Translations under genes and position numbers: made by a program | Assembly: GCA_014385025.1 (NCBI GenBank) | Contig: JACRTB010000007.1 | Span: forward strand, 98,788 to 162,787 | Direction: 5' to 3' | From: Yanshouia hominis | GTDB taxonomy: Bacteria > Bacillota > Clostridia > Oscillospirales > Ruminococcaceae | DNA: 64,000 nt | The notes under the pieces: model-generated | Told to the model about the DNA's origin: nothing | The model's input: only the letters and a program-made list of their open reading frames with translations | The model's database searches: none | Part shown: in pieces, positions 32,181 through 40,740 of the stretch | How positions within the stretch are numbered: the stretch's first letter is position 1 | Layout of the letters: each line of letters starts with the position of its first letter

Positions 32181-33398
32181 TCAAAACTGCTTTTTACCAG
32201 TCAGATAGCTCATCAGCTCATAGGCATGCGGCAGGAAGCGCCCCGTTTCCCGGGCGGACTTCTCGCAGTAACGGACGGGGGTTCCCTTGGCGTCGCTGCT
32301 GCGCAGGATCGCAAAGGGGATGGGGGTGCGGGTGTGGGTGCGCACGGCAATGGGGGTGGGGTGGTCCGGCATCACCATAACGGCCCACTCCTCGCCGCAG
32401 CCGTCGAGCCAGCGCAGCACCGGGCCGACAATCTGCTCGTCGATCTGCTCAATGCTCCAGATTTTTTCTTTGAGCTGCGCCTGATGGCCGCACTCATCGG
32501 GAGCCTCGACGTGGATATAGACAAAATCGCAGTCGGTCGAGAGCGCCTGAATCGCGGCTTCGCCCTTGCCCTTGAAGTTGGTGTGGAAATTTCCGGTTGC
32601 GCCCTCCACGGGGATGCTGCGCAGCCCCATCGAGAGGCCGATGCCGTGCAGCAGGTCGACCGCCGAGATCATCCCGCCGCGCACGCCGTAGAGTGTTTCA
32701 AACGGCTCCAGCCCGGGCCGGGTGCCCTCGCCCCAGAACCAGACGCAGAGGGCGGGATTTTTGCCCGCCGCGCGGCGGGCGGCGTTGACCGGATGATCCC
32801 GGAATGCCTCGAGGGAATAGCGCATCATTTCCAGCAGCAGCGGCGCGTTCTCCCCCTCGGGGAGATGGCCTCGAACCGGACGGTTGGTGATGTCGTGCGG
32901 CGGGGTCTTGGTTCCGCCGGTTTTCGCATTGCGCAGCACCAGACAGTGGCGATAGCTCACACCGGGATAAAATTCAACCTTGTTGCTGCCGAATTTTTCC
33001 TGCATCACGGCGATGAGCTGGGCGGCCTCCCCGCTCGAAATTTCCCCCGCGCTGTAGTCGAGCATCGTCTTATCCTCGAGCGCGGCCTCATCCGAAAGGG
33101 TGACGAGGTTGCAGCGGTAGGTCACGTCGTCCGGTCCGAGCTTAACCCCCAGGCTGACCGCTTCAAGCGGGGAACGCCCGGTATAGCAGCCGGCGGGATC
33201 GACGCCGATTGCCGAAAGGTTCGCCACATCGCTGCCGGCAGGCATGTCCTGCGGAATGGTAACCGCCATTCCCATCACGCCGTCCGAAGCGATCCGGTCC
33301 ATGTTGGGGTGGCGCGCGGCTTCCAGCGGAGTGCCGCCTTTCAGCTCCTCAAGGGGTTCGTCGGCCATTCCGTCCCCCAGAAACACGACATATTTCAA
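32181..33398 (-). CDS. apgM: Cofactor-independent phosphoglycerate mutase, archaeal type
   Basis: Interconverts 3- and 2-phosphoglycerate in glycolysis. The 405-residue alkaline-phosphatase-superfamily enzyme shows VVFLGDGMADEP (first metal Asp), PAGSDVANLSAIGVDP (the Ser nucleophile), FVYIHVEAPDECGHQ and VMPDHPTPI, all signatures of the ApgM/ThrH-like archaeal iPGM rather than of GpmI. The start is TTG at 33398: GGAGG sits 8 bases before it, and the homologous start KYVVFLGDGM follows at once; the upstream ATG at 33440 has no ribosome site. It stands alone. Confidence 0.92.
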   Translation of the reverse strand: MKYVVFLGDGMADEPLEELKGGTPLEAARHPNMDRIASDGVMGMAVTIPQDMPAGSDVANLSAIGVDPAGCYTGRSPLEAVSLGVKLGPDDVTYRCNLVTLSDEAALEDKTMLDYSAGEISSGEAAQLIAVMQEKFGSNKVEFYPGVSYRHCLVLRNAKTGGTKTPPHDITNRPVRGHLPEGENAPLLLEMMRYSLEAFRDHPVNAARRAAGKNPALCVWFWGEGTRPGLEPFETLYGVRGGMISAVDLLHGIGLSMGLRSIPVEGATGNFHTNFKGKGEAAIQALSTDCDFVYIHVEAPDECGHQAQLKEKIWSIEQIDEQIVGPVLRWLDGCGEEWAVMVMPDHPTPIAVRTHTRTPIPFAILRSSDAKGTPVRYCEKSARETGRFLPHAYELMSYLTGKKQF

Positions 33399-33589
33399 AA
33401 CAGTTTCCTCCCTGTCAAAAAAATAGGCGCTTAAAAACAAGAACCTTTCCCATCATACTCTACTTTTCGCCTTTTCTCAACCGGATTGAGGAAATTTTTC
33501 GCTTTATGGCGGACGGTTGTTCCTTGCGAAGGACAATGCTTATCAAAATGTTCGCACGGCAGAACAGGCCCAAGAAAAGCGGAGGATGC
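33399..33589. other. Non-coding spacer upstream of apgM
   Basis: AT-rich bases next to the apgM start, then unremarkable sequence up to the 51-bp array. No gene, hairpin or clear promoter is seen. Confidence 0.4.
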
Positions 33590-33802
33590 GCCGGTCCGGA
33601 AATTGGGCCGAAGCGAACCGTTTAGTCGGCGAAACATCATACATCAGCCAGAGACGGAAGGGAGCAAACCGCTCAACAAGTGAAATATCACATATTGCCC
33701 CAGAGATGGGATAAAGTGGGCCGCTTGACGGGCGGGCATCACATACTGTTCCGGAGTGGGGCCGAAGCGGGGCGTTTAGCTGGCGAAACATCACGCGCCG
33801 GT
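33590..33802. repeat. Degenerate 51-bp tandem array next to the C45 hydrolase 3' end
   Basis: The marker words ACATCAT, ATATCAC, GCATCAC and ACATCAC occur at 33634, 33685, 33736 and 33788, spaced 51, 51 and 52 bases. Between them runs a diverged unit (for example GGGCCGAAGCGAACCGTTTAG and GGGCCGAAGCGGGGCGTTTAG). The last unit abuts the stop of the minus-strand C45 gene, and on that strand the unit (CAGCTAAACGCCCCGCTTCG) resembles the gene's own end (CGGCTGAACTTCGCCCCTCT). Confidence 0.7.
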
Positions 33803-34819
33803 TCAGGGAAGAGGGGCGAAGTTCAGCCGGAAGTCCTCGCGCCATTCATCCCGGGATGGGTTGCCCTCGCAGCGGAAAATCCTCCCCTGCCGCAGCAGAC
33901 AGACAACCGACCAGACGGTATCGGCCCCGAGGCTGCGGTCATACTGGCAGAGGAATCCGAATTTGCCTGAAAGCAGGTCTTTGGCAAAGGAAAGATTGTA
34001 CCGCGTCCGGGATTGGAGCGCCGCGCGCGCAACCCGGTAACGCAGCCCCGACTGAAGATCGTCGGCGCATGGGCAGCGGTATTCACGCATCCCGGCGGAA
34101 TGAAAGTCGTTGGTGGCTGCGACGAAGCGTTCACCGGGCCTTGGGATGATGATCTCGAAGCGCTCGGCGTTGCATTCCACCACTGCCATTCCGCCATGGC
34201 GGTCGGCGAGGGTGATCGTCTGCGAGGAGGAGATGGTAAACTCCCGCAGCGCCCCGATCGCCTCCCGGACGGTTTTGCAGTGCTCGAGCAGATAGCGCAC
34301 CAGCATCCCGGCGTTGAGGCCGGGCTTTTTCACCACCGGCCAGAGAAAGGTCAGGCCCGCCGCAAGGCCGAATTCGTTGACGCCGTCCTCGATCTGGACA
34401 GGAGCGGTGCTGTTGCCGACAAAGGCATGCTTTCCGCTGATGGTATAGTGGAAGCTCGCATCATACGGCTCGAACATGGTGAGGAAATCGCTGTTGCGCC
34501 CGAAGATCACTTCCCCTCCCTCTCCTTGGGCGGCGAAGCAGGTGCAGCCCTGAAAGGGAGGGAAATTGTAGATGCCGAAGAGGAAGGCGGCAAGATCGGA
34601 GAAGGGCATTTTCAGCCCGTCGGCCAGCCCGCGGATTTCCGCGAGCAGGGAAGGATACTCCGCGGCACAGATCCGTGCCGATTTTTCGCCGAAGTCCCGC
34701 TTCTCCGCGCTCAGGGCGGGAAGGTGCGCCTGCCCGGGGGAAAGACCGTCCGCGCGCAGCGCGCGTCCGAGCGCGGCTCCCGCGTCATAGGGGTCCGCGC
34801 CTGTGCTGTAATGATTCAT
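33803..34819 (-). CDS. C45-type / linear amide C-N hydrolase (acyltransferase-like Ntn hydrolase)
   Basis: A 338-residue Ntn-hydrolase-fold enzyme. The N-terminal ~90 residues form a helical propeptide-like region (AEYPSLLAEIRGLADGLKMP), followed by FQGCTCFAAQGEGGEVIFGRNSDF. The Cys in GCTCFAA is the predicted nucleophile, exposed by autoproteolysis in penicillin acyltransferase relatives, and GRNSDF is the family motif. NEFGLAAGLTFLW and ECNAERFEI follow. No signal peptide, so it acts in the cytoplasm. The substrate is unknown (acyl-amide or peptide). AAGGAG precedes the ATG at 34819. It has a clear promoter. Confidence 0.85.
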   Translation of the reverse strand: MNHYSTGADPYDAGAALGRALRADGLSPGQAHLPALSAEKRDFGEKSARICAAEYPSLLAEIRGLADGLKMPFSDLAAFLFGIYNFPPFQGCTCFAAQGEGGEVIFGRNSDFLTMFEPYDASFHYTISGKHAFVGNSTAPVQIEDGVNEFGLAAGLTFLWPVVKKPGLNAGMLVRYLLEHCKTVREAIGALREFTISSSQTITLADRHGGMAVVECNAERFEIIIPRPGERFVAATNDFHSAGMREYRCPCADDLQSGLRYRVARAALQSRTRYNLSFAKDLLSGKFGFLCQYDRSLGADTVWSVVCLLRQGRIFRCEGNPSRDEWREDFRLNFAPLP

Positions 34820-34868
34820 GATTGCTCTCCTTTTTTGTGTTTTGAGAGCGGGCCCGGCTCCTGTTTTG

Positions 34869-34897
34869 AGCATAAAGCAATAAAAATTTAATGTCAA
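34869..34897 (-). promoter_or_regulatory. Promoter of the C45-type hydrolase gene
   Basis: On the minus strand TTGACA (34892-34897), a 17-base AT-rich spacer and TATGCT (34869-34874), 50 bases before the ATG. Confidence 0.8.
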
Positions 34898-34908
34898 GCG
34901 CTCCGGAA

Positions 34909-34952
34909 AAAGACCGCGCGCGGCTTCCCGAGAGGGAAGCCGCGCGCGCTTT
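34909..34952 (-). terminator. Terminator of serS
   Basis: On the minus strand CGCGCGCGGCTTCCC pairs with GGGAAGCCGCGCGCG around CTCTC, followed by GTCTTTTTCC. It is just after the serS stop. Confidence 0.85.
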
Positions 34953-34966
34953 GCGAACGGGGACGG

Positions 34967-36253
34967 TTATTTTTTTTGGATTTCCGACTTACCGCCCATA
35001 TACATCCGCAGCGGCTCGGGGATGGCGATGCTGCCGTCCGCGCGCAGGTTGTTCTCCAGAAAGGCGATCAGCATGCGGGGCGGAGCGACGACCGTGTTGT
35101 TGAGGGTGTGGGCGAAGTAGTTGCCCTTTTCCTTGTTCCTGACCCGGATGCCGAGACGGCGGGCCTGCGCGTCGCCGAGATTGGAGCAGCTTCCCACCTC
35201 GAAGTATTTCTTTTGGCGGGGGCTCCAGGCCTCGACGTCAAGGCTCTTGACCTTGAGATCGGCAAGATCGCCGGAGCAGCACTCCAGAGTGCGCACCGGG
35301 ATATCGAGCGAGCGGAAAAAGTCCACGGTGTTCTGCCAGAGTTTGTCAAACCATTTCGGGCTTTCATCAGGATGGCAGACGACGATCATCTCCTGCTTCT
35401 CAAACTGGTGGATGCGGTAGACGCCGCGCTCCTCGATGCCGTGGGCGCCGACCTCCTTGCGGAAGCAGGGGGAATAGCTGGTCAGCGTCTGGGGCAGTTC
35501 GGATTCATCCAGGAAGGTGTCGATGAATTTGCCGATCATCGAGTGCTCGCTGGTGCCGATGAGGTAGAGGTCCTCCCCCTCGATCTTATACATCATGTTT
35601 TCCATCTCGGCGAAGCTCATGACGCCGGTCACCACGTTGCTGCGGATCATGAACGGCGGGATGTAGTAGGTGAATCCCCGGTCGATCATAAAATCCCGCG
35701 CGTAGGAGAGAATCGCCGAATGCAGCCGGGCGATATCTCCCTTGAGGTAGTAGAAGCCGTTGCCGCTGGTGCGGCGGGCGCTGTCGAGGTCGATGCCGTC
35801 GAGCCGCTCCATGATATCGACATGGTAGGGCACCTCGAAATCGGGGACCGCCGGCTCGCCGAAGCGCTCGATCTCCACATTTTCGCTGTCATCCCTGCCG
35901 ATCGGAACCGAGGGGTCGATGAGGTTGGGGATCACCAGCATCCGCTCGCGGATTTCCCCTTCGAGCTTTTCCTCGAGGGACTCCAGCTCCTCAAGCTCCC
36001 GGTTGATGGCGGCCACCTGCGCTTTGGTGCGCTCGGCCTCCTCCTTCTGGCCCTTGGCCATCAGTCCTCCGATCTGCTTGCTGATCGAATTGCGCTGGCC
36101 GCGCAGCTCGTCGCAGCGGGTCTTGGCGTCGCGGTACTGCTTATCCTTCTCGACAACCTCATCGACAAGGACAAGCTTCTGATCCTGGAATTTCTTTTTG
36201 ATGTTCTCCTTGACCAGATCGGGATTGGTTCTCAGCAGTTTGATGTCTAGCAT
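34967..36253 (-). CDS. serS: Seryl-tRNA synthetase
   Basis: A class II synthetase of 428 residues. The N-terminal tRNA-binding coiled coil spans ~30-105 (KDKQYRDAKTRCDELRGQRN; EELESLEEKLEGEIRE). Motif 2 is FRKEVGAHGIEERGVYRIHQFEKQE (~260-284), and motif 3 is NNTVVAPPRMLIAFLENNL (~388-406, Arg 397 region). GAHGIEERG replaces the more usual GSAGRDTRG, a known variant group. AAGGAGG is 8 bases before the ATG. Expression is controlled by an upstream T-box, and serC lies close by. Confidence 0.96.
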   Translation of the reverse strand: MLDIKLLRTNPDLVKENIKKKFQDQKLVLVDEVVEKDKQYRDAKTRCDELRGQRNSISKQIGGLMAKGQKEEAERTKAQVAAINRELEELESLEEKLEGEIRERMLVIPNLIDPSVPIGRDDSENVEIERFGEPAVPDFEVPYHVDIMERLDGIDLDSARRTSGNGFYYLKGDIARLHSAILSYARDFMIDRGFTYYIPPFMIRSNVVTGVMSFAEMENMMYKIEGEDLYLIGTSEHSMIGKFIDTFLDESELPQTLTSYSPCFRKEVGAHGIEERGVYRIHQFEKQEMIVVCHPDESPKWFDKLWQNTVDFFRSLDIPVRTLECCSGDLADLKVKSLDVEAWSPRQKKYFEVGSCSNLGDAQARRLGIRVRNKEKGNYFAHTLNNTVVAPPRMLIAFLENNLRADGSIAIPEPLRMYMGGKSEIQKK

Positions 36254-36296
36254 GACACGTCCTCCTTTTTATCGCTGCGGAAAGATCGCGGACGGC

Positions 36297-36546
36297 GAAA
36301 GAAAATCCCCCCGTCCCATGCGTCATGGGACGGAAGGATTCCGCGTTGCCACCCAAATTGCCGGGGGAGCTTCCCCGGCCTCTCGAACGCGCGGTAACGG
36401 GCGCGGCCCGCCGGCTCTTCGCCGGTGGCTCCGAAAGCGGAACGGAAAGCCCCCCACGCCGGTTTCCACCGCACACCGGCTCTCTGAAAATGGTCCGGGC
36501 AGACCGCTTCTTTCTTCACTGCCAACCTGATATTCTGTTGGAATAC
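36297..36546 (-). ncRNA. T-box riboswitch leader of serS
   Basis: The leader RNA senses uncharged tRNA-Ser. On the minus strand, stem I features are visible (GCAGTGAAGAAAGAAGCGG, then CAGAGAGCCGG...GGTGGAAACCGGC). The T-box core AATTTGGGTGGCAACGCGG (36341-36359) follows, and the terminator CCGTCCCATG / CATGGGACGG (36311-36333) plus GGGGGATTTTCTTT ends it 44 bases before serS. Antitermination would pair the TGG bulge with the tRNA acceptor end. I could not fix the specifier codon by eye; serine is assigned from the downstream gene. Confidence 0.9.
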
Positions 36547-36552
36547 CCGATT

Positions 36553-36581
36553 ATTATACCCCTTTCCGGGCGCGTTTACAA
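36553..36581 (-). promoter_or_regulatory. Promoter of the serS T-box leader
   Basis: On the minus strand TTGTAA (36576-36581), a 17-base spacer and TATAAT (36553-36558). The leader would begin near 36546. Confidence 0.85.
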
Positions 36582-36968
36582 GGGGGATTGCCGGATGTGC
36601 GGCAAAAATTCTTCTCTTTTTCAGGAGGTTTCCTGCCGGAGCATCGCCTTGGCCGCTGCGCGGAGGCGCTGGGGGCTGGTTCCCGATCCGCCCGCCTTGG
36701 TGCCCTGCGGCATCGCCCGGCCATCACGCGGAGGCGCTGGGGGCCTTTGGATGGCGTTGATGGGCCGTTTTGGCCCGCACATCCGGGTGCTTCCGCTGTA
36801 TGCAGCCGAACAGAGGCTTCGGATCTGTGTCCTCGGCGGACTCTGGCGTTGGGAGACGGAGGTTCGGCTCGTGGAGCGGGACCTCCAGAGAATTGCGCCC
36901 AACGGCGCGGCACAGACCTTCCGGAAAGGGAAATGAGCCGGGAACAATATCCCGGCTCATGATACGGA
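36582..36968. other. Non-coding region upstream of the serS promoter
   Basis: GCGGAGGCGCTGGGGGC occurs twice, at about 36660 and 36729 (~69 apart), each preceded by GCATCGCC. A hairpin ATGAGCCGGGA / TCCCGGCTCAT lies at 36933-36962. Several overlapping open frames exist on both strands, but none has a ribosome site or recognisable protein. Confidence 0.5.
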
Positions 36969-37247
36969 TTATTTAGTAAAATATCGGATTCCATGCGGCT
37001 TTTTCGTAATCCACGAACGATACAGGCGAAAAGCGTTCGCCGTTTCGTGGAGGAGAGCCTTCAGCGAGTTTTCCTCCGGGATTGTAGGGATTTTCTGCGA
37101 ACTGAAGCCGCGCCAGAGGGCATACGGAACATCGAACAGGAAGCAGGCCACGCAAAACATCAGGAACACATAAGCGATTCCTGCAGCCGGAATCAGGACG
37201 AAATAGCCCCAAAATCCATCAAAAAGGCCATCGAAAAGGCTGAACAT
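36969..37247 (-). CDS. Small hypothetical membrane protein
   Basis: A 92-residue protein with one long or two short hydrophobic segments (WGYFVLIPAAGIAYVFLMFCVACFLF, residues 13-38), followed by a soluble basic tail. GGAGGTGG lies 5 bases before the ATG and a promoter is visible, so it is probably real despite its size. A hairpin ends it at about 36933-36962. No family recognised. Confidence 0.65.
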   Translation of the reverse strand: MFSLFDGLFDGFWGYFVLIPAAGIAYVFLMFCVACFLFDVPYALWRGFSSQKIPTIPEENSLKALLHETANAFRLYRSWITKKPHGIRYFTK

Positions 37248-37284
37248 ACCGCCACCTCCGCATCCGCATCGTTTCTTTAATTTT

Positions 37285-37312
37285 AGTATATCAAACTTCA
37301 GTTCAAATGCAA
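37285..37312 (-). promoter_or_regulatory. Promoter of the small membrane protein gene
   Basis: On the minus strand TTGCAT (37307-37312), a 16-base spacer and TATACT (37285-37290), 38 bases before the start. Confidence 0.6.
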
Positions 37313-37350
37313 GGGGGGTGAAAACAGGCTGGGGACATGTCCCGGCTCAT

Positions 37351-37401
37351 GATTGTATGAAGAAAACCACTCGCCAAGCGAGTGGTTTTCTTCATACAAT
37401 C
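37351..37401. terminator. Perfect 24-bp inverted repeat (terminator-like)
   Basis: GATTGTATGAAGAAAACCAC and four further bases pair exactly with their complement around a CAA loop. It is immediately followed by the serC terminator, so two strong hairpins stand back to back. The left flank CCGGCTCAT also occurs at 36951-36961. Confidence 0.65.
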
Positions 37402-37402
37402 A

Positions 37403-37449
37403 AACCGCGGCGCCCCCGCCGGTTCCGGCAGGAGGGCGCCGCGGTTTGA
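37403..37449 (-). terminator. Terminator of serC
   Basis: CAAACCGCGGCGCC pairs with GGCGCCGCGGTTTG. On the minus strand it follows the serC stop by 33 bases and runs into the preceding hairpin's ATTGTATG. Confidence 0.65.
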
Positions 37450-37482
37450 GAACAGGTTGTGCGCGGGCCGGCTTCAAATGTG

Positions 37483-38571
37483 TCAGCCGTTTTCCTTCTC
37501 GAAGGCGCGCATATAGTCAACCAGCAGCTCCACGCCCTCATAGGGCATATTGTTATAGATCGAAGCGCGCATTCCGCCGAGCACCCGGTGGCCCTTGAGG
37601 GTCAGCAGCCCGCGTTCGGCGGCGCCGGCCACAAACTTGGCGTCGAGATCGGGGGAATCGGTGCGGAAAATCACGTTCATCATCGAACGGCAGTCCGGAC
37701 GCGCGCCCGCGATGTAGAAGGCGCTCTCATCGAGGAAGCCGTAGAGCAGGTCCGCCTTCTTTTTGTTGCGGCGGGCCATTTCGTCAACGCCGCCGATCGA
37801 CTGGAGATATTCAAGGACCAGCATGGTGACATAGATGCTCCAGCAGTTGGGGGTGTTATACATTGAATCCTTGTCGGCCATGAGCTTGTAATTGAGCATG
37901 AGAGGGGTTTCCGCGGCCGGCTCATGGAGAAGGTCGTCGCGGATGATCACGATCGCCATGCCCGCGGGGGCAAGATTTTTCTGCACACCCGCATAGAGCA
38001 CCCCGAACCTGGAGACGTCGATCGGTTCCGAGAGGATGCAGCTCGAGATATCGGCCACCAGCGGCACCTTTCCCGTCTTGGGGATGTAAGGAAATTTGGT
38101 GCCGTAAATGGTGTTGTTCATGCAGATATGAACATAGTCCGCCTGCGGATCAAGGGTCAGCTCCTCCTGCAGGGGAGTGTGGTCGAAGGCGGTCGCCTCA
38201 CTGCTGCCGGCAATGTTGACCTTGATGAACTTTGCGGCCTCCTTGGAAGCAATGGTGGAAAAATTGCCGGAACGGACGTAATCGGCCGCTCCGTTGCAGC
38301 GCAGGTTGATCGGCAGAGCGGCGAACTGGAGCGAGGCGCCGCCCTGCATAAAGAGCACCTTATAGTTCTCCGGAATCTCCATGACCTCGCGCAGCAGGGT
38401 CTCCGCCCGTTTGGAAATCGCAATAAAGGGCTTGGAACGGTGGCTCATCTCCATCACGCTCATGCCGGTGCCGTTGTAATTGAGCATCTCATCGCGGCAG
38501 CGTTCCAGCACCGGGACGGGCAGCATCGAGGGGCCCGCCGAAAAGTTATAAACTCGGTCATACTGGTTCAT
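37483..38571 (-). CDS. serC: Phosphoserine aminotransferase
   Basis: A PLP enzyme of serine biosynthesis, converting 3-phosphohydroxypyruvate to phosphoserine. The 362-residue fold-type I protein has VYNFSAGPSMLP at the start, LFMQGGASLQFAALPINL (~73), VADISSCILSEPIDVSRFGVLYAGVQKNLAPAG (~190-222; PLP Lys in QKNLAP) and GGMRASIYN near the end. GGAGG lies 7 bases before the ATG at 38571; the frame opens further upstream at 38592. No serA or serB is adjacent. Confidence 0.96.
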   Translation of the reverse strand: MNQYDRVYNFSAGPSMLPVPVLERCRDEMLNYNGTGMSVMEMSHRSKPFIAISKRAETLLREVMEIPENYKVLFMQGGASLQFAALPINLRCNGAADYVRSGNFSTIASKEAAKFIKVNIAGSSEATAFDHTPLQEELTLDPQADYVHICMNNTIYGTKFPYIPKTGKVPLVADISSCILSEPIDVSRFGVLYAGVQKNLAPAGMAIVIIRDDLLHEPAAETPLMLNYKLMADKDSMYNTPNCWSIYVTMLVLEYLQSIGGVDEMARRNKKKADLLYGFLDESAFYIAGARPDCRSMMNVIFRTDSPDLDAKFVAGAAERGLLTLKGHRVLGGMRASIYNNMPYEGVELLVDYMRAFEKENG

Positions 38572-38624
38572 GATAGTTCCTCCTTCAGGCAATGCGGCGG
38601 TAGGCCGCCATCTTATACCTATTC

Positions 38625-38653
38625 AATATACGGCAATCCGCGGGTCAAAGCAA
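38625..38653 (-). promoter_or_regulatory. Promoter of serC
   Basis: On the minus strand TTGCTT (38648-38653), a 17-base spacer and TATATT (38625-38630), 54 bases before the ATG. Confidence 0.65.
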
Positions 38654-38738
38654 GTGGAATCAAAGATTTTCCCTGCAAAAGTTGGGAAAAATCCTTCCGT
38701 CTCCTTGCCGCGCTGGAGAAAAGCCGTGTGTATTTCCC

Positions 38739-38767
38739 TTGCGCCGGGCGCCCGGATGGCTTATAAT
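38739..38767 (+). promoter_or_regulatory. Promoter of the M20 dipeptidase gene
   Basis: TTGCGC (38739-38744), a 17-base spacer and TATAAT (38762-38767), 33 bases before the start. Confidence 0.75.
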
Positions 38768-38799
38768 AAAGCCGTAATCCAACAGGGAGGAAAATGCGC

Positions 38800-40209
38800 A
38801 TGAAACTTTCACCCGCCGAGCTTGCCCGGGTCGAGGGCTATCTGAACGAACGCCGCGGCGATATGGTTGACACCCTCTGCCGTCTTGTCTCGATTCCGAG
38901 CGTGAGCCGCGACGACCCCGACCCCGCGCATCCCTTCGGTCCCGGATGCCGCGCGGCCCTCGATGAGATGCAGAAGATCTGCGCCGAAAAGGGACTTGTG
39001 ATGGTCAATCACGAGAATTACTGCGGCAGCGTCCGCTATGGGGACGGAGAGGAAGAGCTGGGCGTTTTTTCTCATCTCGACGTGGTTCCCGCCGGAACCG
39101 GCTGGACGGGCGATCCCTTTCTTCCGGTGGTGGAGAACGGTTTTGTCCGCGGACGCGGCGCGATCGACAACAAGGCGGGCGCGGTGGTCGGCCTTTACGC
39201 CGTCGAGTGCCTGAGGGCGCTGGGAATCCGGCTGCGGCATGCGGTCCGGCTTTTTTACGGATGCAGCGAGGAGGACATGATGAACGACGTCCTCTACTAT
39301 GGGGAGAAGGTCGGCTGGCCGAAATTTTCCCTGATTCCGGACGCGGTGTTCCCGGCCGCCTTTGCCGAAAAGGGCATCTGCGCCGGGTATCTCACCTCCG
39401 GCCCCGTCGCGCGGGAGATCCGATCGCTTCGGGCGGGGACCGTCACCAACGCGGTGGCGGGGGACTGCGTGCTGACCCTCGCGCCCGAGCACTTTGCGGC
39501 AGTGCACGCCTGCCGGACCGAGCGGGTCCGGGTGACCTTTGAAAACAACGAAACGGTGGTGCGGGCTTTTGGCCTGGCGGCCCACGCCTCCCGGCCGCAG
39601 CAGTCGGTCAATGCCATCGCCCTCGCCTTTGATGTTCTGCTCGCCGCCGGTATCCTCCGCGGGGAGGAGCGAGGGCTGATTTCCTTCTGGGCCAGGTGCC
39701 TGCACGATTTTTACGGCGGGGAGCTGGGAATCGCGCTGGACCGGGGGGAATACGGGGAGCTGACCATCATCGGCGGCACCGCCTCGCTGGAGGACGGCTG
39801 CTTCCGGTTCGGCTTCAACTGCCGCTATCCCGCGGGGGATTCCTGTGAACGGATCGTGCCGCGGCTTGACGCGGTGTGCGGGGCGCACGGTCTTTCCCTC
39901 GCCGTCGAGGAGGGGGTTGACGGCTTCTGCATGAGTCCCGACCACCCGCTCGTGACCGCGCTGACCGCTCTCGCCAACGAGCTGACCGGTGAGCAGCGGG
40001 CGCCCTATCTGATGAATGGGGCGACCTATTGCCGCGATATCCCCAATTCAATCCCATTCGGTCCCGAGATGGATCAGGATGCCCCGGCCTTTCCGGTCGG
40101 AAAGGGGGGAATCCATCAGGCGGACGAATCGATGTCGATCGACGAGCTGGTGCGGGCGGTGAAGATCTATGTCGCGGCTCTCGTCGAGCTGGACGCTCTG
40201 ATTCAATAA
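38800..40209 (+). CDS. M20 family (Sapep-like) metallodipeptidase
   Basis: A 469-residue di-metal peptidase. Metal and catalytic residues sit in VFSHLDVVPAGTGW (His and Asp, ~88), VRGRGAIDNKAGAVVG (~119), FYGCSEEDMMND (the Glu-Glu pair, ~153) and, at the end, GIHQADESMSIDEL. The lid insertion between ~190 and 330 contains AAHASRPQQSVNAI. Two ATGs are possible; GGGAGG is 9 bases before 38800 and only 3 before 38794, so I use 38800. Cytoplasmic; likely hydrolyses dipeptides or N-acyl amino acids. A ridA gene follows 55 bases later. Confidence 0.9.
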   Translation: MKLSPAELARVEGYLNERRGDMVDTLCRLVSIPSVSRDDPDPAHPFGPGCRAALDEMQKICAEKGLVMVNHENYCGSVRYGDGEEELGVFSHLDVVPAGTGWTGDPFLPVVENGFVRGRGAIDNKAGAVVGLYAVECLRALGIRLRHAVRLFYGCSEEDMMNDVLYYGEKVGWPKFSLIPDAVFPAAFAEKGICAGYLTSGPVAREIRSLRAGTVTNAVAGDCVLTLAPEHFAAVHACRTERVRVTFENNETVVRAFGLAAHASRPQQSVNAIALAFDVLLAAGILRGEERGLISFWARCLHDFYGGELGIALDRGEYGELTIIGGTASLEDGCFRFGFNCRYPAGDSCERIVPRLDAVCGAHGLSLAVEEGVDGFCMSPDHPLVTALTALANELTGEQRAPYLMNGATYCRDIPNSIPFGPEMDQDAPAFPVGKGGIHQADESMSIDELVRAVKIYVAALVELDALIQ

Positions 40210-40264
40210 AATTTGATACAAATTGCAATTTTAAGACTGTAAATTACAAAAAGGAGAAATGGAA

Positions 40265-40645
40265 ATGAAACAGATCATCGCATCCAGCAGTGCGCCCGGT
40301 GCAATCGGCCCGTATTCTCAGGCGGTCAGGGCGGGGAATTCCTTGTATATTTCGGGTCAGATTCCGATCGACCCCGCCACCGGTGAGTTTGCCGGGAATG
40401 ACATTGTCACCCAGACCCGCCAGTCCCTGAAAAACATCGGGGAAATTCTCAAGGCCGCCGGCATGGATTACGGCGACGTGGTCAAAACCACCGTCCTGCT
40501 CCAAAGCATCGGGGATTTTGCCGAGATGAACCGCGAATATGCCAAGTTTTTTGAAACCGACTGCCCGGCCCGCGCCGCCTTTGAAGTCGGCGCGCTGCCC
40601 AAGGGCGCGCTCGTCGAAATCGAAGCGGTTGCCTACAAAGAGTAA
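40265..40645 (+). CDS. ridA: RidA family enamine/imine deaminase
   Basis: Removes reactive enamine/imine intermediates made by PLP enzymes. The 126-residue chorismate-mutase-like fold has [17 protein letters not shown] at the start, [27 protein letters not shown] (the catalytic Arg position is not fully clear by eye) and the C-terminal [19 protein letters not shown] is 8 bases before the ATG at 40265; an ATG two codons earlier is too close. It may be co-transcribed with the M20 gene. Confidence 0.93.
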   Translation: MKQIIASSSAPGAIGPYSQAVRAGNSLYISGQIPIDPATGEFAGNDIVTQTRQSLKNIGEILKAAGMDYGDVVKTTVLLQSIGDFAEMNREYAKFFETDCPARAAFEVGALPKGALVEIEAVAYKE

Positions 40646-40656
40646 TATTTTGTTGA

Positions 40657-40693
40657 AAAAATCCGTCCCGGTATCTCCGGGGCGGATTTTTTA
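40657..40693 (+). terminator. Terminator of ridA
   Basis: AAAAATCCGTCCCG pairs with CGGGGCGGATTTTT, then T. It is 12 bases after the stop. Confidence 0.85.
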
Positions 40694-40740
40694 CCAAGAG
40701 AACGGGAGCGGAACTTTTCGAGCCCTGCTTTGAGGCCGGG

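Noticed and set aside
33543..33845. Minus-strand frame of about 100 residues across the 51-bp array
   Set aside because: A period of 51 keeps the frame open by construction; no ribosome site and no protein-like composition.
36325..36936. Open frame over the serS T-box and upstream region
   Set aside because: It runs antisense through the T-box leader and has no ribosome site.
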